Source of the DNA: Mediannikoviicoccus sp037890055
GTDB taxonomy: Bacteria; Bacillota; Clostridia; Tissierellales; Peptoniphilaceae
DNA: 64,000 nt
Strand: one strand, 5' to 3'
Assembly: GCA_037890055.1 (NCBI GenBank)
Contig: JBBKBD010000002.1
The position numbers and the translations under genes were made by a program. Below, piece by piece: positions 17,805-26,598 of this stretch. Position 1 is the first letter of the stretch. Every line of letters starts with the position of its first letter. The notes beneath the pieces were generated by a model that had not been told where the DNA came from, did not search any database, and saw nothing but the letters and a program-made list of their open reading frames with translations.

Positions 17805-18162
17805 TAGAATTTCCTTCAGAGTTCAAATCATCAATTATTTTCTCTATATGCATACCTCTTTCAGTTGACTCATCTAATTTAAAAATTAAGGATGGAGTAT
17901 GTCTAAGGTCTATATTTCTGCTAATTTCTTTCCTAATATATCCCTTAGATTCTTCAAAGCCCTTTAAAGTCTCTTGTTTTTTTACATCATCACCTATAAC
18001 TGATATATAGATGTATGCAAAACTAAGATCATTTGTAACCTCTACACCAGTAATCCCTGTATATAAAAGATCAATATGAGGATTTTTTAAATCTGTATAT
18101 ACTAGATTTGAAACAATTTTATTTATTTCTGACGAAATTCTTTTAACACGTTTTTCATTCAT
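17797..18162 (-). CDS. rbfA: Ribosome-binding factor A
   Basis: A 121-residue KH-fold protein that binds immature 30S subunits and helps 16S rRNA 5'-end maturation. RVKRISSEINKIVSNL at the N-terminus, DLSFAYIYISVIGDD, and IDLRHTPSLIFKLDESTERGMHIEKI are typical. The start has AGGTGA upstream. It follows infB by 8 bp, the usual order. Confidence 0.95.
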   Translation of the reverse strand: MNEKRVKRISSEINKIVSNLVYTDLKNPHIDLLYTGITGVEVTNDLSFAYIYISVIGDDVKKQETLKGFEESKGYIRKEISRNIDLRHTPSLIFKLDESTERGMHIEKIIDDLNSEGNSNE

Positions 18163-18170
18163 ATTATCAC

Positions 18171-20402
18171 CTACTTTGGAGCAACTTCTTTCATGATGAA
18201 TGATTCTATAGCGTCTCCTTCTTTTATATCATTATAATTTTCTATTCCAAGACCGCCTTCATAACCTGTAGCAAGCTCTTTGGTATCATCTTTAAATCTC
18301 TTTAGTGAAGAGATTTCACCTTCGTGTATAACAATATCATCTCTTATTAGTCTTACCGAAGCGTTTCTTAAAATTTTACCGCTTGTTACATAGATACCTG
18401 CAACTGAACCAACATTTGGAACTTTAAATACCGCTCTAATTTCTGCTCTACCAGTTACTTCTTCAACAAGTTTTGGTGCAAGCATACCTTTTATTGCGTT
18501 CTTTATGTCTTCTATAGCTTCATAGATAACTCTATAAGTTCTTATTTCTACATTTTCATAGTTTGCAAGCTCTATAGCAGATTGGGAAGGTCTTACATTA
18601 AATCCAATAATAAGTGCATTTGAAGCGGCAGCTAAGTTAACGTCAGAATCTGTAACTCCACCTACGGCTCCATGGATAATATTTACCTTAACTTCTTCAT
18701 TGCTCAACTTTTCAAAGGACTGTTTAACAGCGTCTATTGTACCTCTAACATCTGTTTTGATTATTATGTTAAGGTCTTTAATATCTCCACTTGAAATCTG
18801 ATTGAATAAATCATCTAAATTTATATTGGATGATGATTTAATCATATCTTCCTTCTGAACTTCTTTAGCCTTATCCGCATATCCTCTAGCAGTTCTTTCG
18901 TCTTTAACAGCATATAGAGTATCTCCTGCTTCTGGAACATCTGATAAACCTAATATTTGTGCTGGGAAAGAAGGTCCTGCCTTTTTGATATTCTTTCCTT
19001 TGTCATCAAACATAGCTCTTATACGTCCACTTGTAGTTCCTGATACTACTATATCTCCAGTTTTCAAAGTTCCTTTTTGAATTAATACTGTTGCTGTAGG
19101 TCCTCTTCCTTTATCAAGCTGGGCCTCGATAACAGTTCCTATCGCTTTTCTATTAGGATTTGCTTTAAGTTCTTCCATTTCAGATACTGTAAGAATCATC
19201 TCTAAAAGATCATCTATTCCTTCTCCAGTTCTTGCAGAAACAGGCATACAAATAGCATCTCCGCCCCAATCATCTGGCATTAAGTCATTATCGGCCAGTT
19301 CTTGTTTGATTCTTTCAACATTTGCTTCAGGCTTGTCCATTTTATTTATTGCAACAATTATAGGAACCTCTGCAGCTTTAGCGTGGTTTATAGCTTCTAT
19401 TGTTTGAGGCATTACCCCATCATCTGCGGCAACAACAAGTATTGCTAGGTCAGTTACTTGAGCTCCCCTAGAACGCATTGCTGTAAAGGCTTCGTGACCA
19501 GGCGTATCTAAAAATACTATTTTTTCATTATTTACATTTACTACAGAAGCACCAATATGTTGTGTAATACCGCCTGCTTCTCCTCTAGTTACAGAAGTGT
19601 TTCTTATGCTGTCAAGAAGAGAGGTCTTACCATGATCTACATGACCCATTACTGTAACAACTGGAGGTCTTTTCTTCAAAGATGATTCTTTATCTTCAAA
19701 GTCAAGTTCTTCCATCATGTCTTCTTCAAGATCTTCTTCTGTCATTTGAACAACTTCTTTTCCAAACTCTAAACTAATGATTTGTGCATTCTCAAAATTT
19801 AATTCTTCATTTTGAGAAGCCATTATTCCATATGAAATAAGCTTGCCCATCAAATCAGTAAGAGTAACATCAATAGCTTCTGCTAAATCAGCCACTGTTA
19901 TACTTCCTGGTATTTCTATAGGTGCATCTGGATCAACTTTTTCAGGTTCTTCCTTCTTTTTGTATTTATTTTTTAATCTAGGAGTAGTTTTTTGTAAATT
20001 TTTAAAGTGATCTTCATCTATCTCTACTTTTTTAGAATTTTTTCTGTTTCTTTTGTTTTTATTAGGAGTGTTTTGGTTTTTGTTCTTTTGTCTATTCTCG
20101 TGTTTAAAAGCCTTACTATCTACCTCTGTTTCGTCATCATTTTCCTTTTTGTGTGAGTTCTTTTTATAATTCTTGTTTTTATTATTATGTTTTTGTTTAT
20201 TGTTTTCTGCACTAACCTCTTTTTTTGCTTTATTTTTACTACTATTAGGGTTAAATACATCATTAAGTTTATTTTCAAGATCTGCATCAACAGATGACAT
20301 GTGACTTTTAACCTTTATCCCAATCTTATCCAGCTCCTGAATTACAGTTTTTGCTGGTACATCTAAATTTTTTGCAAGTTCATAAATTCTTATTTTTTTC
20401 AT
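18171..20402 (-). CDS. infB: Translation initiation factor IF-2
   Basis: A GTPase that delivers initiator tRNA to the 30S subunit and joins subunits (743 residues). The IF2_N domain (IRIYELAKNLDVPAKTVI) is followed by a Lys/Asn-rich linker, a second IF2_N-like segment (ITVADLAEAIDVTLTDL), then GTPase motifs GHVDHGKTSL, DTPGHEAF and NKMDKP, and beta-barrel and C2 domains. The start is ATG 20400-20402 with GAGAGGAG 8 bp upstream; an in-frame GTG nine bases earlier overlaps that site. Confidence 0.98.
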   Translation of the reverse strand: MKKIRIYELAKNLDVPAKTVIQELDKIGIKVKSHMSSVDADLENKLNDVFNPNSSKNKAKKEVSAENNKQKHNNKNKNYKKNSHKKENDDETEVDSKAFKHENRQKNKNQNTPNKNKRNRKNSKKVEIDEDHFKNLQKTTPRLKNKYKKKEEPEKVDPDAPIEIPGSITVADLAEAIDVTLTDLMGKLISYGIMASQNEELNFENAQIISLEFGKEVVQMTEEDLEEDMMEELDFEDKESSLKKRPPVVTVMGHVDHGKTSLLDSIRNTSVTRGEAGGITQHIGASVVNVNNEKIVFLDTPGHEAFTAMRSRGAQVTDLAILVVAADDGVMPQTIEAINHAKAAEVPIIVAINKMDKPEANVERIKQELADNDLMPDDWGGDAICMPVSARTGEGIDDLLEMILTVSEMEELKANPNRKAIGTVIEAQLDKGRGPTATVLIQKGTLKTGDIVVSGTTSGRIRAMFDDKGKNIKKAGPSFPAQILGLSDVPEAGDTLYAVKDERTARGYADKAKEVQKEDMIKSSSNINLDDLFNQISSGDIKDLNIIIKTDVRGTIDAVKQSFEKLSNEEVKVNIIHGAVGGVTDSDVNLAAASNALIIGFNVRPSQSAIELANYENVEIRTYRVIYEAIEDIKNAIKGMLAPKLVEEVTGRAEIRAVFKVPNVGSVAGIYVTSGKILRNASVRLIRDDIVIHEGEISSLKRFKDDTKELATGYEGGLGIENYNDIKEGDAIESFIMKEVAPK

Positions 20403-20425
20403 ATACAGCACTCCTCTCGAACTTA

Positions 20426-20689
20426 TTATTCCATTACATAACTCGAAATCTCCTTATAAATTTCTTCGCTTAATTCAGCGTTTAATGCATGTGAAATTTT
20501 TTTGTTTTTCTTTGCTTTTTCTAAACATTCTAAATCTTTACAGATATAGGCGCCTCTACCATTCTTTTTACCAGTAGTATCAACAACTATACCTTCTTCT
20601 TTGTTTTTAACTATTCGTAACATTTCGCCCTTAGGTTTGTTTAATCCACAGGCAACACATTTTCTCATAGGGATTTTTTTAGTCTTCAT
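20426..20689 (-). CDS. rnpM: RNase P modulator RnpM (YlxR family)
   Basis: An 87-residue RNA-binding protein reported to modulate RNase P. It has the family motifs RKCVACGLNKPKGEMLRIV and GRGAYICKD, with paired cysteines. It overlaps nusA by 11 bp and precedes infB. In many Firmicutes an L7Ae-like ylxQ lies between it and infB; here only 23 bp separate them, so ylxQ is absent from this position. Confidence 0.93.
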   Translation of the reverse strand: MKTKKIPMRKCVACGLNKPKGEMLRIVKNKEEGIVVDTTGKKNGRGAYICKDLECLEKAKKNKKISHALNAELSEEIYKEISSYVME

Positions 20690-21863
20690 TATTTAAAAAT
20701 TCCTCTTGGTCTTTATCGATATCTTCAACAAAATCCTCTTCTATTTCATTTGAGTCAGGATTTAAAATAGATTCAATATATTCTTTTTCTTCAGGGAACT
20801 CTGGATCTAATTCTCCTGAGTTTATTTCTTCAATATATTGTTCAAAGCCTTTAATATCAACTTTCCAACCGGTAAGTTTTGCAGCAAGCCTTGCATTTTG
20901 TCCTTCTTTACCGATTGCTAGAGACAACTGATCGTTAGCAACAATAACTCTCGCTACTTTCTCTTTTTCATCAACAAAAACTTTTTTGACCTCAGTTGGA
21001 CTTAAACTATTTGCTAAAAAGACTTTTATATCTTTGTCCCAAACTACAATATCTAACTTTTCACCATTTAGTTCATCTACGATATTTTTAACTCTACTTC
21101 CTTTAAATCCTACACATGCCCCAACTGGATCTACATTTTCATCCTTTGCAAAAACTGCAAGTTTTGTTCTTGATCCTGCTTCTCTTGCAATTGCTTGAAC
21201 CTCTACAATACCTTCATTAATTTCTGGTATTTCAAGCTCTAACAGTCTTTTTACTAATCCAACATCAGATCGGGATAAAATAACTTGTGCACCCTTTGTT
21301 GTATTTTTTACTTCTTTTATGAAGAATTTATATCTAGAGTTTAGATTGTAAACTTCTCCAGGTATTTGTTCTTCATAAGGGACAATACCTTCAACTCTTC
21401 CTAAATCAACATATAATATTCCTCTGTCTATTCTTTGAATTAAGCCAGTTACAATTTCTTTTTCTCTATCTATAAATTCATTATATACAATATCTCTTTC
21501 AGCATCTTTTATCTTTTGAATAACTATATTTCTTGCAGTTTGAGCCGCAATTCTTCCAAAATCTTTAGGAGTAACCTCGATGGAAAGTTCATCTCCTATT
21601 TCAATACTTGAATTAATTTTTTTTGCTTCAAGTTCTGATATTTGAGTAATTGGATCTTCAACTTCTTCAACTACCTCTTTTATGGAGTATGTTTTTATTT
21701 CTCCAGTTTCTTTATTAATACTAACTGTAACATTTGCATTTTCATCAAAGTTTTTTTCATAACTCTTTATTAAAGCTTTTTCTAAAGCTTCAATTATTAC
21801 ATCTTTAGAAACCCCTTTTGTTTTTTCAATTTCTACTAAGGCATCAATAAATTCTTTGTTCAT
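20679..21863 (-). CDS. nusA: Transcription termination/antitermination factor NusA
   Basis: A 394-residue RNA polymerase-binding factor governing pausing, termination and rRNA antitermination. An N-terminal domain (1-125) is followed by an S1 domain (VTGLIQRIDRGILYVDLGRVEG) and KH1/KH2 (DPVGACVGFKGSRVKNIVDEL; SLAIGKEGQNARLAAKLTGWKVDI). The C-terminal ~45 residues are acidic. No AR repeats, as usual in Gram-positives. It follows rimP by 11 bp. Confidence 0.97.
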   Translation of the reverse strand: MNKEFIDALVEIEKTKGVSKDVIIEALEKALIKSYEKNFDENANVTVSINKETGEIKTYSIKEVVEEVEDPITQISELEAKKINSSIEIGDELSIEVTPKDFGRIAAQTARNIVIQKIKDAERDIVYNEFIDREKEIVTGLIQRIDRGILYVDLGRVEGIVPYEEQIPGEVYNLNSRYKFFIKEVKNTTKGAQVILSRSDVGLVKRLLELEIPEINEGIVEVQAIAREAGSRTKLAVFAKDENVDPVGACVGFKGSRVKNIVDELNGEKLDIVVWDKDIKVFLANSLSPTEVKKVFVDEKEKVARVIVANDQLSLAIGKEGQNARLAAKLTGWKVDIKGFEQYIEEINSGELDPEFPEEKEYIESILNPDSNEIEEDFVEDIDKDQEEFLNNED

Positions 21864-21874
21864 TTTTTCTCCTA

Positions 21875-22336
21875 TTAAAATAATGATAATCTCACGGTAG
21901 AAATAGCTTCTCTATCCAGTTCTTCTACCCCTTTTTCAGTTTCAATTTTTAATATATTTTCATTATAGCTCAAAAGCTTTCCTATTAAAGTTTTTTGTCC
22001 TCTATGGGAACCATAGAATTTAACTTCTACATTTTCTCCTAGATTTCTTTCATAATCTTTTTCCTTTTTAAAGGGCCTATCAATTCCTGGAGAAGAAACT
22101 TCAAGGAAATAAGAATCTTCTATAGGATCTAATTCATCAAGTTTTTCGCTAATAAAATTACTTACTGTTTCACAGTCTTCTATACTTACATTCCCATTAC
22201 CTTTGCTAATGTAAACTCTTAGTATATTTCCCACAGGTTCTTTAACATATTCAATTTCATATAATTCCAAACCTGATTGTAATATTAGTGGTTCAAATTC
22301 TTTTTCACACAGACTAAGTAAATCTTTTTTTCTCAT
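21875..22336 (-). CDS. rimP: Ribosome maturation factor RimP
   Basis: A 153-residue 30S assembly factor. Typical segments are GLELYEIEYVKEP, LRVYISKGNGNVSIEDCETVSNFIS, YFLEVSSPGIDRPFKKEKDYER and an SH3-like C-terminal domain. First gene of the rimP-nusA-rnpM-infB-rbfA operon, with GGGAGGG before its ATG and a promoter plus leader hairpin just upstream. Confidence 0.95.
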   Translation of the reverse strand: MRKKDLLSLCEKEFEPLILQSGLELYEIEYVKEPVGNILRVYISKGNGNVSIEDCETVSNFISEKLDELDPIEDSYFLEVSSPGIDRPFKKEKDYERNLGENVEVKFYGSHRGQKTLIGKLLSYNENILKIETEKGVEELDREAISTVRLSLF

Positions 22337-22362
22337 ATTCCCTCCCTTAACTAAATAAATAA

Positions 22363-22381
22363 GAGCGGGACAACCCCACTC
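22363..22381 (-). promoter_or_regulatory. Leader hairpin of the rimP-nusA operon (possible attenuator)
   Basis: On the minus strand GAGTGGG and CCCGCTC pair over 7 bp (one G-U) around a 5-nt loop, followed by a moderately T-rich stretch. It lies after the rimP promoter and before the gene, so it is in the leader; it could equally end transcription from the floA cluster. Confidence 0.55.
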
Positions 22382-22406
22382 CTATCAATTCTACTATCTT
22401 AAGTCA

Positions 22407-22435
22407 ATTATATCAAGATTTGCTTAATTTTTCAA
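22407..22435 (-). promoter_or_regulatory. Sigma-A promoter of the rimP-nusA-infB operon
   Basis: TTGAAA (22430-22435) and TATAAT (22407-22412) with 17-bp spacing on the minus strand; start of transcription near 22400. Confidence 0.75.
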
Positions 22436-22438
22436 CCT

Positions 22439-22837
22439 TTAGTATTTTCTATTAAAAATTTCTGAGTAAATAAAAGCTTCTTTTGCATTAAATTTAAAAT
22501 CACTTTTATTATTTTCAGTTTGTACATCTTCATTTTCATCTAAAGTATCTTTTACATCTTCAATAACAAGTTCCTTATTCTTATTAACCTCTTTTAGTTT
22601 TTCCGGAATATTTAATTTATCAGATTCTTTCTTTATATCTACTTTTTTATTTTTCTTGCTATTTGAGCTTTCTTTATTAACAACTTTTTTTGAACTTAAA
22701 TCCCTAATTTCAAGATCCACTCTTTTTTTATTCTTTTCAGGATAGGTATATATTGTTTTCTTAGATTTATTTTTATATACTTTTTTTTGATTATCCAAAT
22801 AGATAATTATAATGATAATAAAAATTAAAAAAAGCAT
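22439..22837 (-). CDS. Unknown Lys-rich protein with one N-terminal membrane helix, next to floA
   Basis: A 132-residue protein that I do not recognise. One hydrophobic helix (residues 1-14, mainly Ile/Leu/Phe) leads into a highly charged Lys/Glu/Asn/Ser-rich tail with few hydrophobic residues, likely disordered, ending in KEAFIYSEIFNRKY. The short ordered end may be a binding motif. Its start overlaps the floA stop, so it is cotranscribed with nfeD and floA. Bacillus has a small gene (yqfB) in the same place, but similarity is not evident. A role in flotillin membrane domains is inference. Confidence 0.7.
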   Translation of the reverse strand: MLFLIFIIIIIIYLDNQKKVYKNKSKKTIYTYPEKNKKRVDLEIRDLSSKKVVNKESSNSKKNKKVDIKKESDKLNIPEKLKEVNKNKELVIEDVKDTLDENEDVQTENNKSDFKFNAKEAFIYSEIFNRKY

Positions 22838-23826
22838 TATTTTTTATCCTTATCATTAGTTCCTGTTTCATATCCTGAAATAGAATTTCTCATTTTTGTA
22901 TCAGCATTTATATTTTCCATTTTATAATAATCCATGATTCCAATATTTCCATTTTCTAAAGCCTTTGCAATAGCAAGTGGAATTTTGGATTCAGCTTCAA
23001 CAACTTTAGATCTCATCTTTTTAATTTCTGCAAGCATTTCCTGTTCAGATGCAACAGCCATAGCTCTTCTTTCTTCCGCTTTAGCTTGTGCAATTCTCTT
23101 GTCAGCTTCAGCTTGATCTGTTTGAAGCTTTGCACCAATGTTTCTTCCAACATCAACATCTGCAATGTCTATGGATAAGATTTCATAGGCTGTTCCTGAG
23201 TCTAATCCCTTAGTTAAAACCATTTGAGAAATGGAATCAGGATTTTCTAAAACTTGACTATGGCTTTTTGCAGAACCGACGGTTGTTACAATACCTTCTC
23301 CAACCCTTGCGATAATTGTTTCTTCACCAGCTCCACCAACAAGTCTGTCAATATTTGCTCTAACAGTAACCTTTGCCTTTGCAATAACTTCAATACCATC
23401 CATTGCAACTGCAGATATAAGGGGAGTTTCAATTACCTTAGGATTTACCGAAACTTGAACCGCTTCCAAAACATTTCTACCTGCTAGGTCTATTGCAGCC
23501 CCTCTATCAAAGTCTAGAGGAATTTCTGCTCTTTGTGCAGCAATTAATGCGTCTACTAAGGTATTTACATTGCCACCTGCAAGATAGTGTGCTTCAAGTT
23601 GGTTAGCATTTAAATTTAGTCCTGCTTTAGTTGCTTTTATTAATGGATTTATTATCCTGCTTGGTGAAACCCTTCTTAGTCTCATTCCTATAAGTGTAGA
23701 TATTTTAATTTTTACCCCTGCAAAGAATGCGGTAACCCAAAGCCCTACTGGTACAAATGTAAAAAATAGGGATAGTAAAACTAAAACTACTACGATTGTT
23801 AAAATTAATGATACGTTTCCTGGCAT
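22837..23826 (-). CDS. floA: Flotillin-like protein FloA
   Basis: A 329-residue membrane scaffold that organises functional membrane microdomains. An N-terminal hairpin of hydrophobic residues (about 5-35) is followed by an SPFH-like domain (ALIAAQRAEIPLDFDRGAAIDLAGRNV region and VDVGRNIGAKLQTDQAEADKRIAQ) and a coiled coil rich in Ala-Glu (AKAEERRAMAVASEQEM). Length and sequence match Bacillus YqfA. Its ATG overlaps the nfeD stop by one base and has GGAGG upstream. Confidence 0.95.
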   Translation of the reverse strand: MPGNVSLILTIVVVLVLLSLFFTFVPVGLWVTAFFAGVKIKISTLIGMRLRRVSPSRIINPLIKATKAGLNLNANQLEAHYLAGGNVNTLVDALIAAQRAEIPLDFDRGAAIDLAGRNVLEAVQVSVNPKVIETPLISAVAMDGIEVIAKAKVTVRANIDRLVGGAGEETIIARVGEGIVTTVGSAKSHSQVLENPDSISQMVLTKGLDSGTAYEILSIDIADVDVGRNIGAKLQTDQAEADKRIAQAKAEERRAMAVASEQEMLAEIKKMRSKVVEAESKIPLAIAKALENGNIGIMDYYKMENINADTKMRNSISGYETGTNDKDKK

Positions 23827-24584
23827 TAAATAATTTCCTCCTTAACCATAATTTTAAATCCTTCTATCTTATAAACCTTTATTGGTTTATTGGCTTCGAT
23901 AAAGTTGCCTTCAGTAATTGCATCGTATGTTTCTCCATCTATTAAGATTTTTCCTGAAGGTCTTAACATACTAAGAGATGTTCCTGACTTACCCAAAAGT
24001 TCTTTCCTATTAATACTTGTATGTGATGAAATATCATCTTGTAATACAATTTTATTAAATGCATTGCTTCGAAATCCCATTTTTAATATAATTACAAAAA
24101 CTAATAGTCCAATAACTCCAGAAACTGTAATTGATATTAAACTAATAGTAGGATCCTCCATTGCATTGTATAGTGCGTATAGAATAAATCCTATTCCCAA
24201 TATTCCTGGAATTCCGAATCCTGGAATAAAAATTTCAAAAACTATAAATATAACACCAATTAAGAATAATATTAACTCCAATAGATTGGTATATCCCATT
24301 CCTATATTTCCCATAAAGAATAATATTAGAGAAATAATTGCGAATCCTACTCCTACTCCTTTTAAATTGAAAAACAATTCAAAAATTATAAGTAGAGTTG
24401 CTACCGTTAAAAGTAAAGTTGAAATGAAAGGATTTGCTAAAAAAGCAAAAAAATCATTAAAAGAGTTTACCTTCAATGGAGTATATAGAAAAATACTTTT
24501 TGAAGTTTCTGATGCTATTGTTAGATTTTTTGAAAATAAAATTAAAATAAACAATAAGGTTGAAATAGAAATACGTTTTTTCAT
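23826..24584 (-). CDS. NfeD-family membrane protein
   Basis: A 252-residue NfeD protein, the usual partner of flotillins. A signal-like N-terminus is followed by about four transmembrane helices (50-165) with PGFGIPGILGIGFILYAL, then a soluble OB-fold domain (ELLGKSGTSLSMLRPSGKILIDGETYDAITEG). The ClpP-like serine protease domain of long NfeD proteins is absent, as in the truncated NfeD1b type. It heads the nfeD-floA-unknown operon with AGGAGG before its ATG. Confidence 0.9.
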   Translation of the reverse strand: MKKRISISTLLFILILFSKNLTIASETSKSIFLYTPLKVNSFNDFFAFLANPFISTLLLTVATLLIIFELFFNLKGVGVGFAIISLILFFMGNIGMGYTNLLELILFLIGVIFIVFEIFIPGFGIPGILGIGFILYALYNAMEDPTISLISITVSGVIGLLVFVIILKMGFRSNAFNKIVLQDDISSHTSINRKELLGKSGTSLSMLRPSGKILIDGETYDAITEGNFIEANKPIKVYKIEGFKIMVKEEII

Positions 24585-24628
24585 ACACGCCTCCTATTTA
24601 TTTATACCCTCCACATATATAAATAAAC

Positions 24629-24656
24629 AAAAAAATACCCAGGACAATCCCGGGTA
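24629..24656 (-). terminator. Rho-independent terminator after rpsU
   Basis: On the minus strand TACCCGGG, a 5-nt loop and CCTGGGTA form an 8-bp stem (one G-U) followed by seven T (24629-24635). Confidence 0.88.
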
Positions 24657-24663
24657 TGCGGTG

Positions 24664-24849
24664 TTAAAAACCTCTTCTTACTTTTTTTCTTTTAGCTGCT
24701 TCTGATTTCTTTTTTCTTTTAACGCTAGGTTTTTCATAGTGTTCTCTTTTTCTGTATTCAGATAACACGCCTGATCTAGCACATTGTCTTTTAAATCTTT
24801 TTAAAGCACTTTCTAAAGATTCATTTTCACCAACTCTGATTTCTGGCAT
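24664..24849 (-). CDS. rpsU: 30S ribosomal protein S21
   Basis: A 61-residue basic protein of the 30S platform. MPEIRVGENESLESALKRF at the start and a Lys/Arg-rich tail (SVKRKKKSEAAKRKKVRR) are diagnostic. The start is ATG 24847-24849 with AGGGGAGGGG upstream; a longer frame has no ribosome site. It has its own promoter and terminator, making it a single-gene unit. Confidence 0.96.
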   Translation of the reverse strand: MPEIRVGENESLESALKRFKRQCARSGVLSEYRKREHYEKPSVKRKKKSEAAKRKKVRRGF

Positions 24850-24905
24850 AGGTTTCCCCTCCCCTCTTGTATAAAGAGTGCTCATATTGAGCAGAACACT
24901 TTAAT

Positions 24906-24934
24906 ATTATAACTTAAGAATTATTATATTGCAA
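24906..24934 (-). promoter_or_regulatory. Sigma-A promoter of rpsU
   Basis: TTGCAA (24929-24934) and TATAAT (24906-24911) are separated by 17 bp on the minus strand, just after the hinT stop. Confidence 0.75.
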
Positions 24935-24937
24935 CAT

Positions 24938-25279
24938 TTAGCCTGGTGGCCATTGTAAACTTCTTCCTGCCAATACATGGAAGTGAATATGATTTACAGA
25001 TTGACCTCCATCTTTTCCAATGTTATTTACAATCCTATAGCCATCTTTATCAAATCCTTTGTCTTTAGCTAATTTGTTTATTACACAAAAGATATGACCA
25101 ATTATTTCCTTATTATCTTCATTTATATCATTGGCCGATGATATATGCTCTTTGGGGATAACCAAAAAGTGTATAGGAGACTGAGGATTAAGGTCATTAA
25201 AAGCAATAACTGAATCATCTTCATAAATAATAGCTGATTCAATTTCTTTATTTGCTATTTTACAAAAAATACAATCCAT
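24938..25279 (-). CDS. HIT-family nucleotide hydrolase (HinT-like)
   Basis: A 113-residue histidine-triad protein that hydrolyses purine nucleoside phosphoramidates and aminoacyl-adenylates. CIFCKIANKEIES at the N-terminus and the triad NHIHFHVLAGR are intact. GGAGGTGA precedes the ATG. It is the last gene of the dnaJ-prmA-rsmE-mtaB run, 11 bp after mtaB. Confidence 0.93.
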   Translation of the reverse strand: MDCIFCKIANKEIESAIIYEDDSVIAFNDLNPQSPIHFLVIPKEHISSANDINEDNKEIIGHIFCVINKLAKDKGFDKDGYRIVNNIGKDGGQSVNHIHFHVLAGRSLQWPPG

Positions 25280-25290
25280 TATTTCACCTC

Positions 25291-26595
25291 CTATATTTCA
25301 ATTATACCAAATACTTCACCATTTTGTACATTTTTATATTTGATATTAAGAATTTCGTTAATCATATTATCATCTTCCAAAATATTTATTCTAGTATAAT
25401 TTGTGGCATATCCTGAAATATATCCATTGAAGTCAGATTTAGATTCAAATAGAACTTCAAAAGTTTTTCCCATTAAGCCATTTAAATATTCATTTGAAAC
25501 CTCTTGGCAAACTTCGGATAATTTTGTACTTCTATATTTTTTAACGTCTCCAGCTATTTGATTTTTCATCTTAGCCGCCCTAGTACCTTCTCTAGGTGAG
25601 TATTTAAAAATATGAACTTTTGAAAATCCTATTTTTCTTACAAAGTTACAGGTCATTTCAAAATCTTCTTCTGTCTCTTCTGGAAAACCTACGATTATAT
25701 CGGTAGTTATACCTGCATAGGGATAAAACTTCCTTATAAGTTTTACTTTTTCTGCGTATTCTTCTGTGGTATATTTTCTATTCATAAGTTTTAAAATCTT
25801 ATTAGATCCATTTTGAAGAGATAGATGGAAGTGATCACAAAACTTTCCTGTTTCCTTTGCTCTACTTAAGAATTCTTCTGTTATAAGTCTTGGTTCTACA
25901 GAACTTAATCTTATTCTTTTAATACCTTCTACTTTGCTGATTTCTTCTATAACATCAATTAACGAAATATCCTCTTCAAAGTCAATGCCATATGACGCAA
26001 CATGAATACCAGTAAGTATAATTTCTTTATATCCTCTTGCTGCAAGTCTTTCAGCTTCTTTTATTATTGAATTTAGATTTCTTGATCTTACAGGTCCTCT
26101 TGCATATGGAATAATGCAATATGAGCAATATTGATTACAGCCTTCTTGAATTTTAATGTAGGCTCTTGTCATTTCAGACTGATTATAGATTTCGAGTTCT
26201 TCAAAATCTTTGTCATTTTTTATTTCATCAATAACACTTATCACTCTTTTTTCTGTAAGGGCTCTTTCACAGGCATCTACTATTTGTGATTTATTGTTTG
26301 TGCCAAGTACAACATCAACACCATCGATTTCGGAAACTTCTTCGGGCTTAATCTGAACATAGCATCCAACCATGGCTATGATTGCATCCTCATTCAGTTT
26401 TTTTACCTTTCCTATGGCTTGCCTAGATTTTCTGTCGCTTTGGTTTGTAACGGTACATGTGTTTATAACAAAGATGTCACTATATTCACCATGGGGAACA
26501 ACTTCATATCCCCTACTTGTAAAAAGTTCCGTCATAGCTTCAGTTTCATATTGATTTACTTTACATCCCAGTGTTAAAAAGCTTACTTTTTTCAT
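25291..26595 (-). CDS. mtaB: tRNA (t6A37) methylthiotransferase MtaB
   Basis: A radical-SAM enzyme that converts t6A to ms2t6A at position 37 of ANN-decoding tRNAs. The 434-residue protein has the UPF0004 domain with its cluster cysteines (LGCKVNQYETEAM, NTCTVT, GCYVQ), the radical-SAM CxxxCxxC in EGCNQYCSYCIIPYARG, and a C-terminal TRAM-like region. The dnaJ-prmA-rsmE-mtaB order is the classic Firmicute one. Confidence 0.95.
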   Translation of the reverse strand: MKKVSFLTLGCKVNQYETEAMTELFTSRGYEVVPHGEYSDIFVINTCTVTNQSDRKSRQAIGKVKKLNEDAIIAMVGCYVQIKPEEVSEIDGVDVVLGTNNKSQIVDACERALTEKRVISVIDEIKNDKDFEELEIYNQSEMTRAYIKIQEGCNQYCSYCIIPYARGPVRSRNLNSIIKEAERLAARGYKEIILTGIHVASYGIDFEEDISLIDVIEEISKVEGIKRIRLSSVEPRLITEEFLSRAKETGKFCDHFHLSLQNGSNKILKLMNRKYTTEEYAEKVKLIRKFYPYAGITTDIIVGFPEETEEDFEMTCNFVRKIGFSKVHIFKYSPREGTRAAKMKNQIAGDVKKYRSTKLSEVCQEVSNEYLNGLMGKTFEVLFESKSDFNGYISGYATNYTRINILEDDNMINEILNIKYKNVQNGEVFGIIEI

Positions 26596-26598
26596 CCT

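Noticed and set aside
23890..24705. 271-residue plus-strand open frame
   Set aside because: It is antisense to the nfeD gene and runs over the rpsU terminator; its composition is the mirror of the membrane protein.
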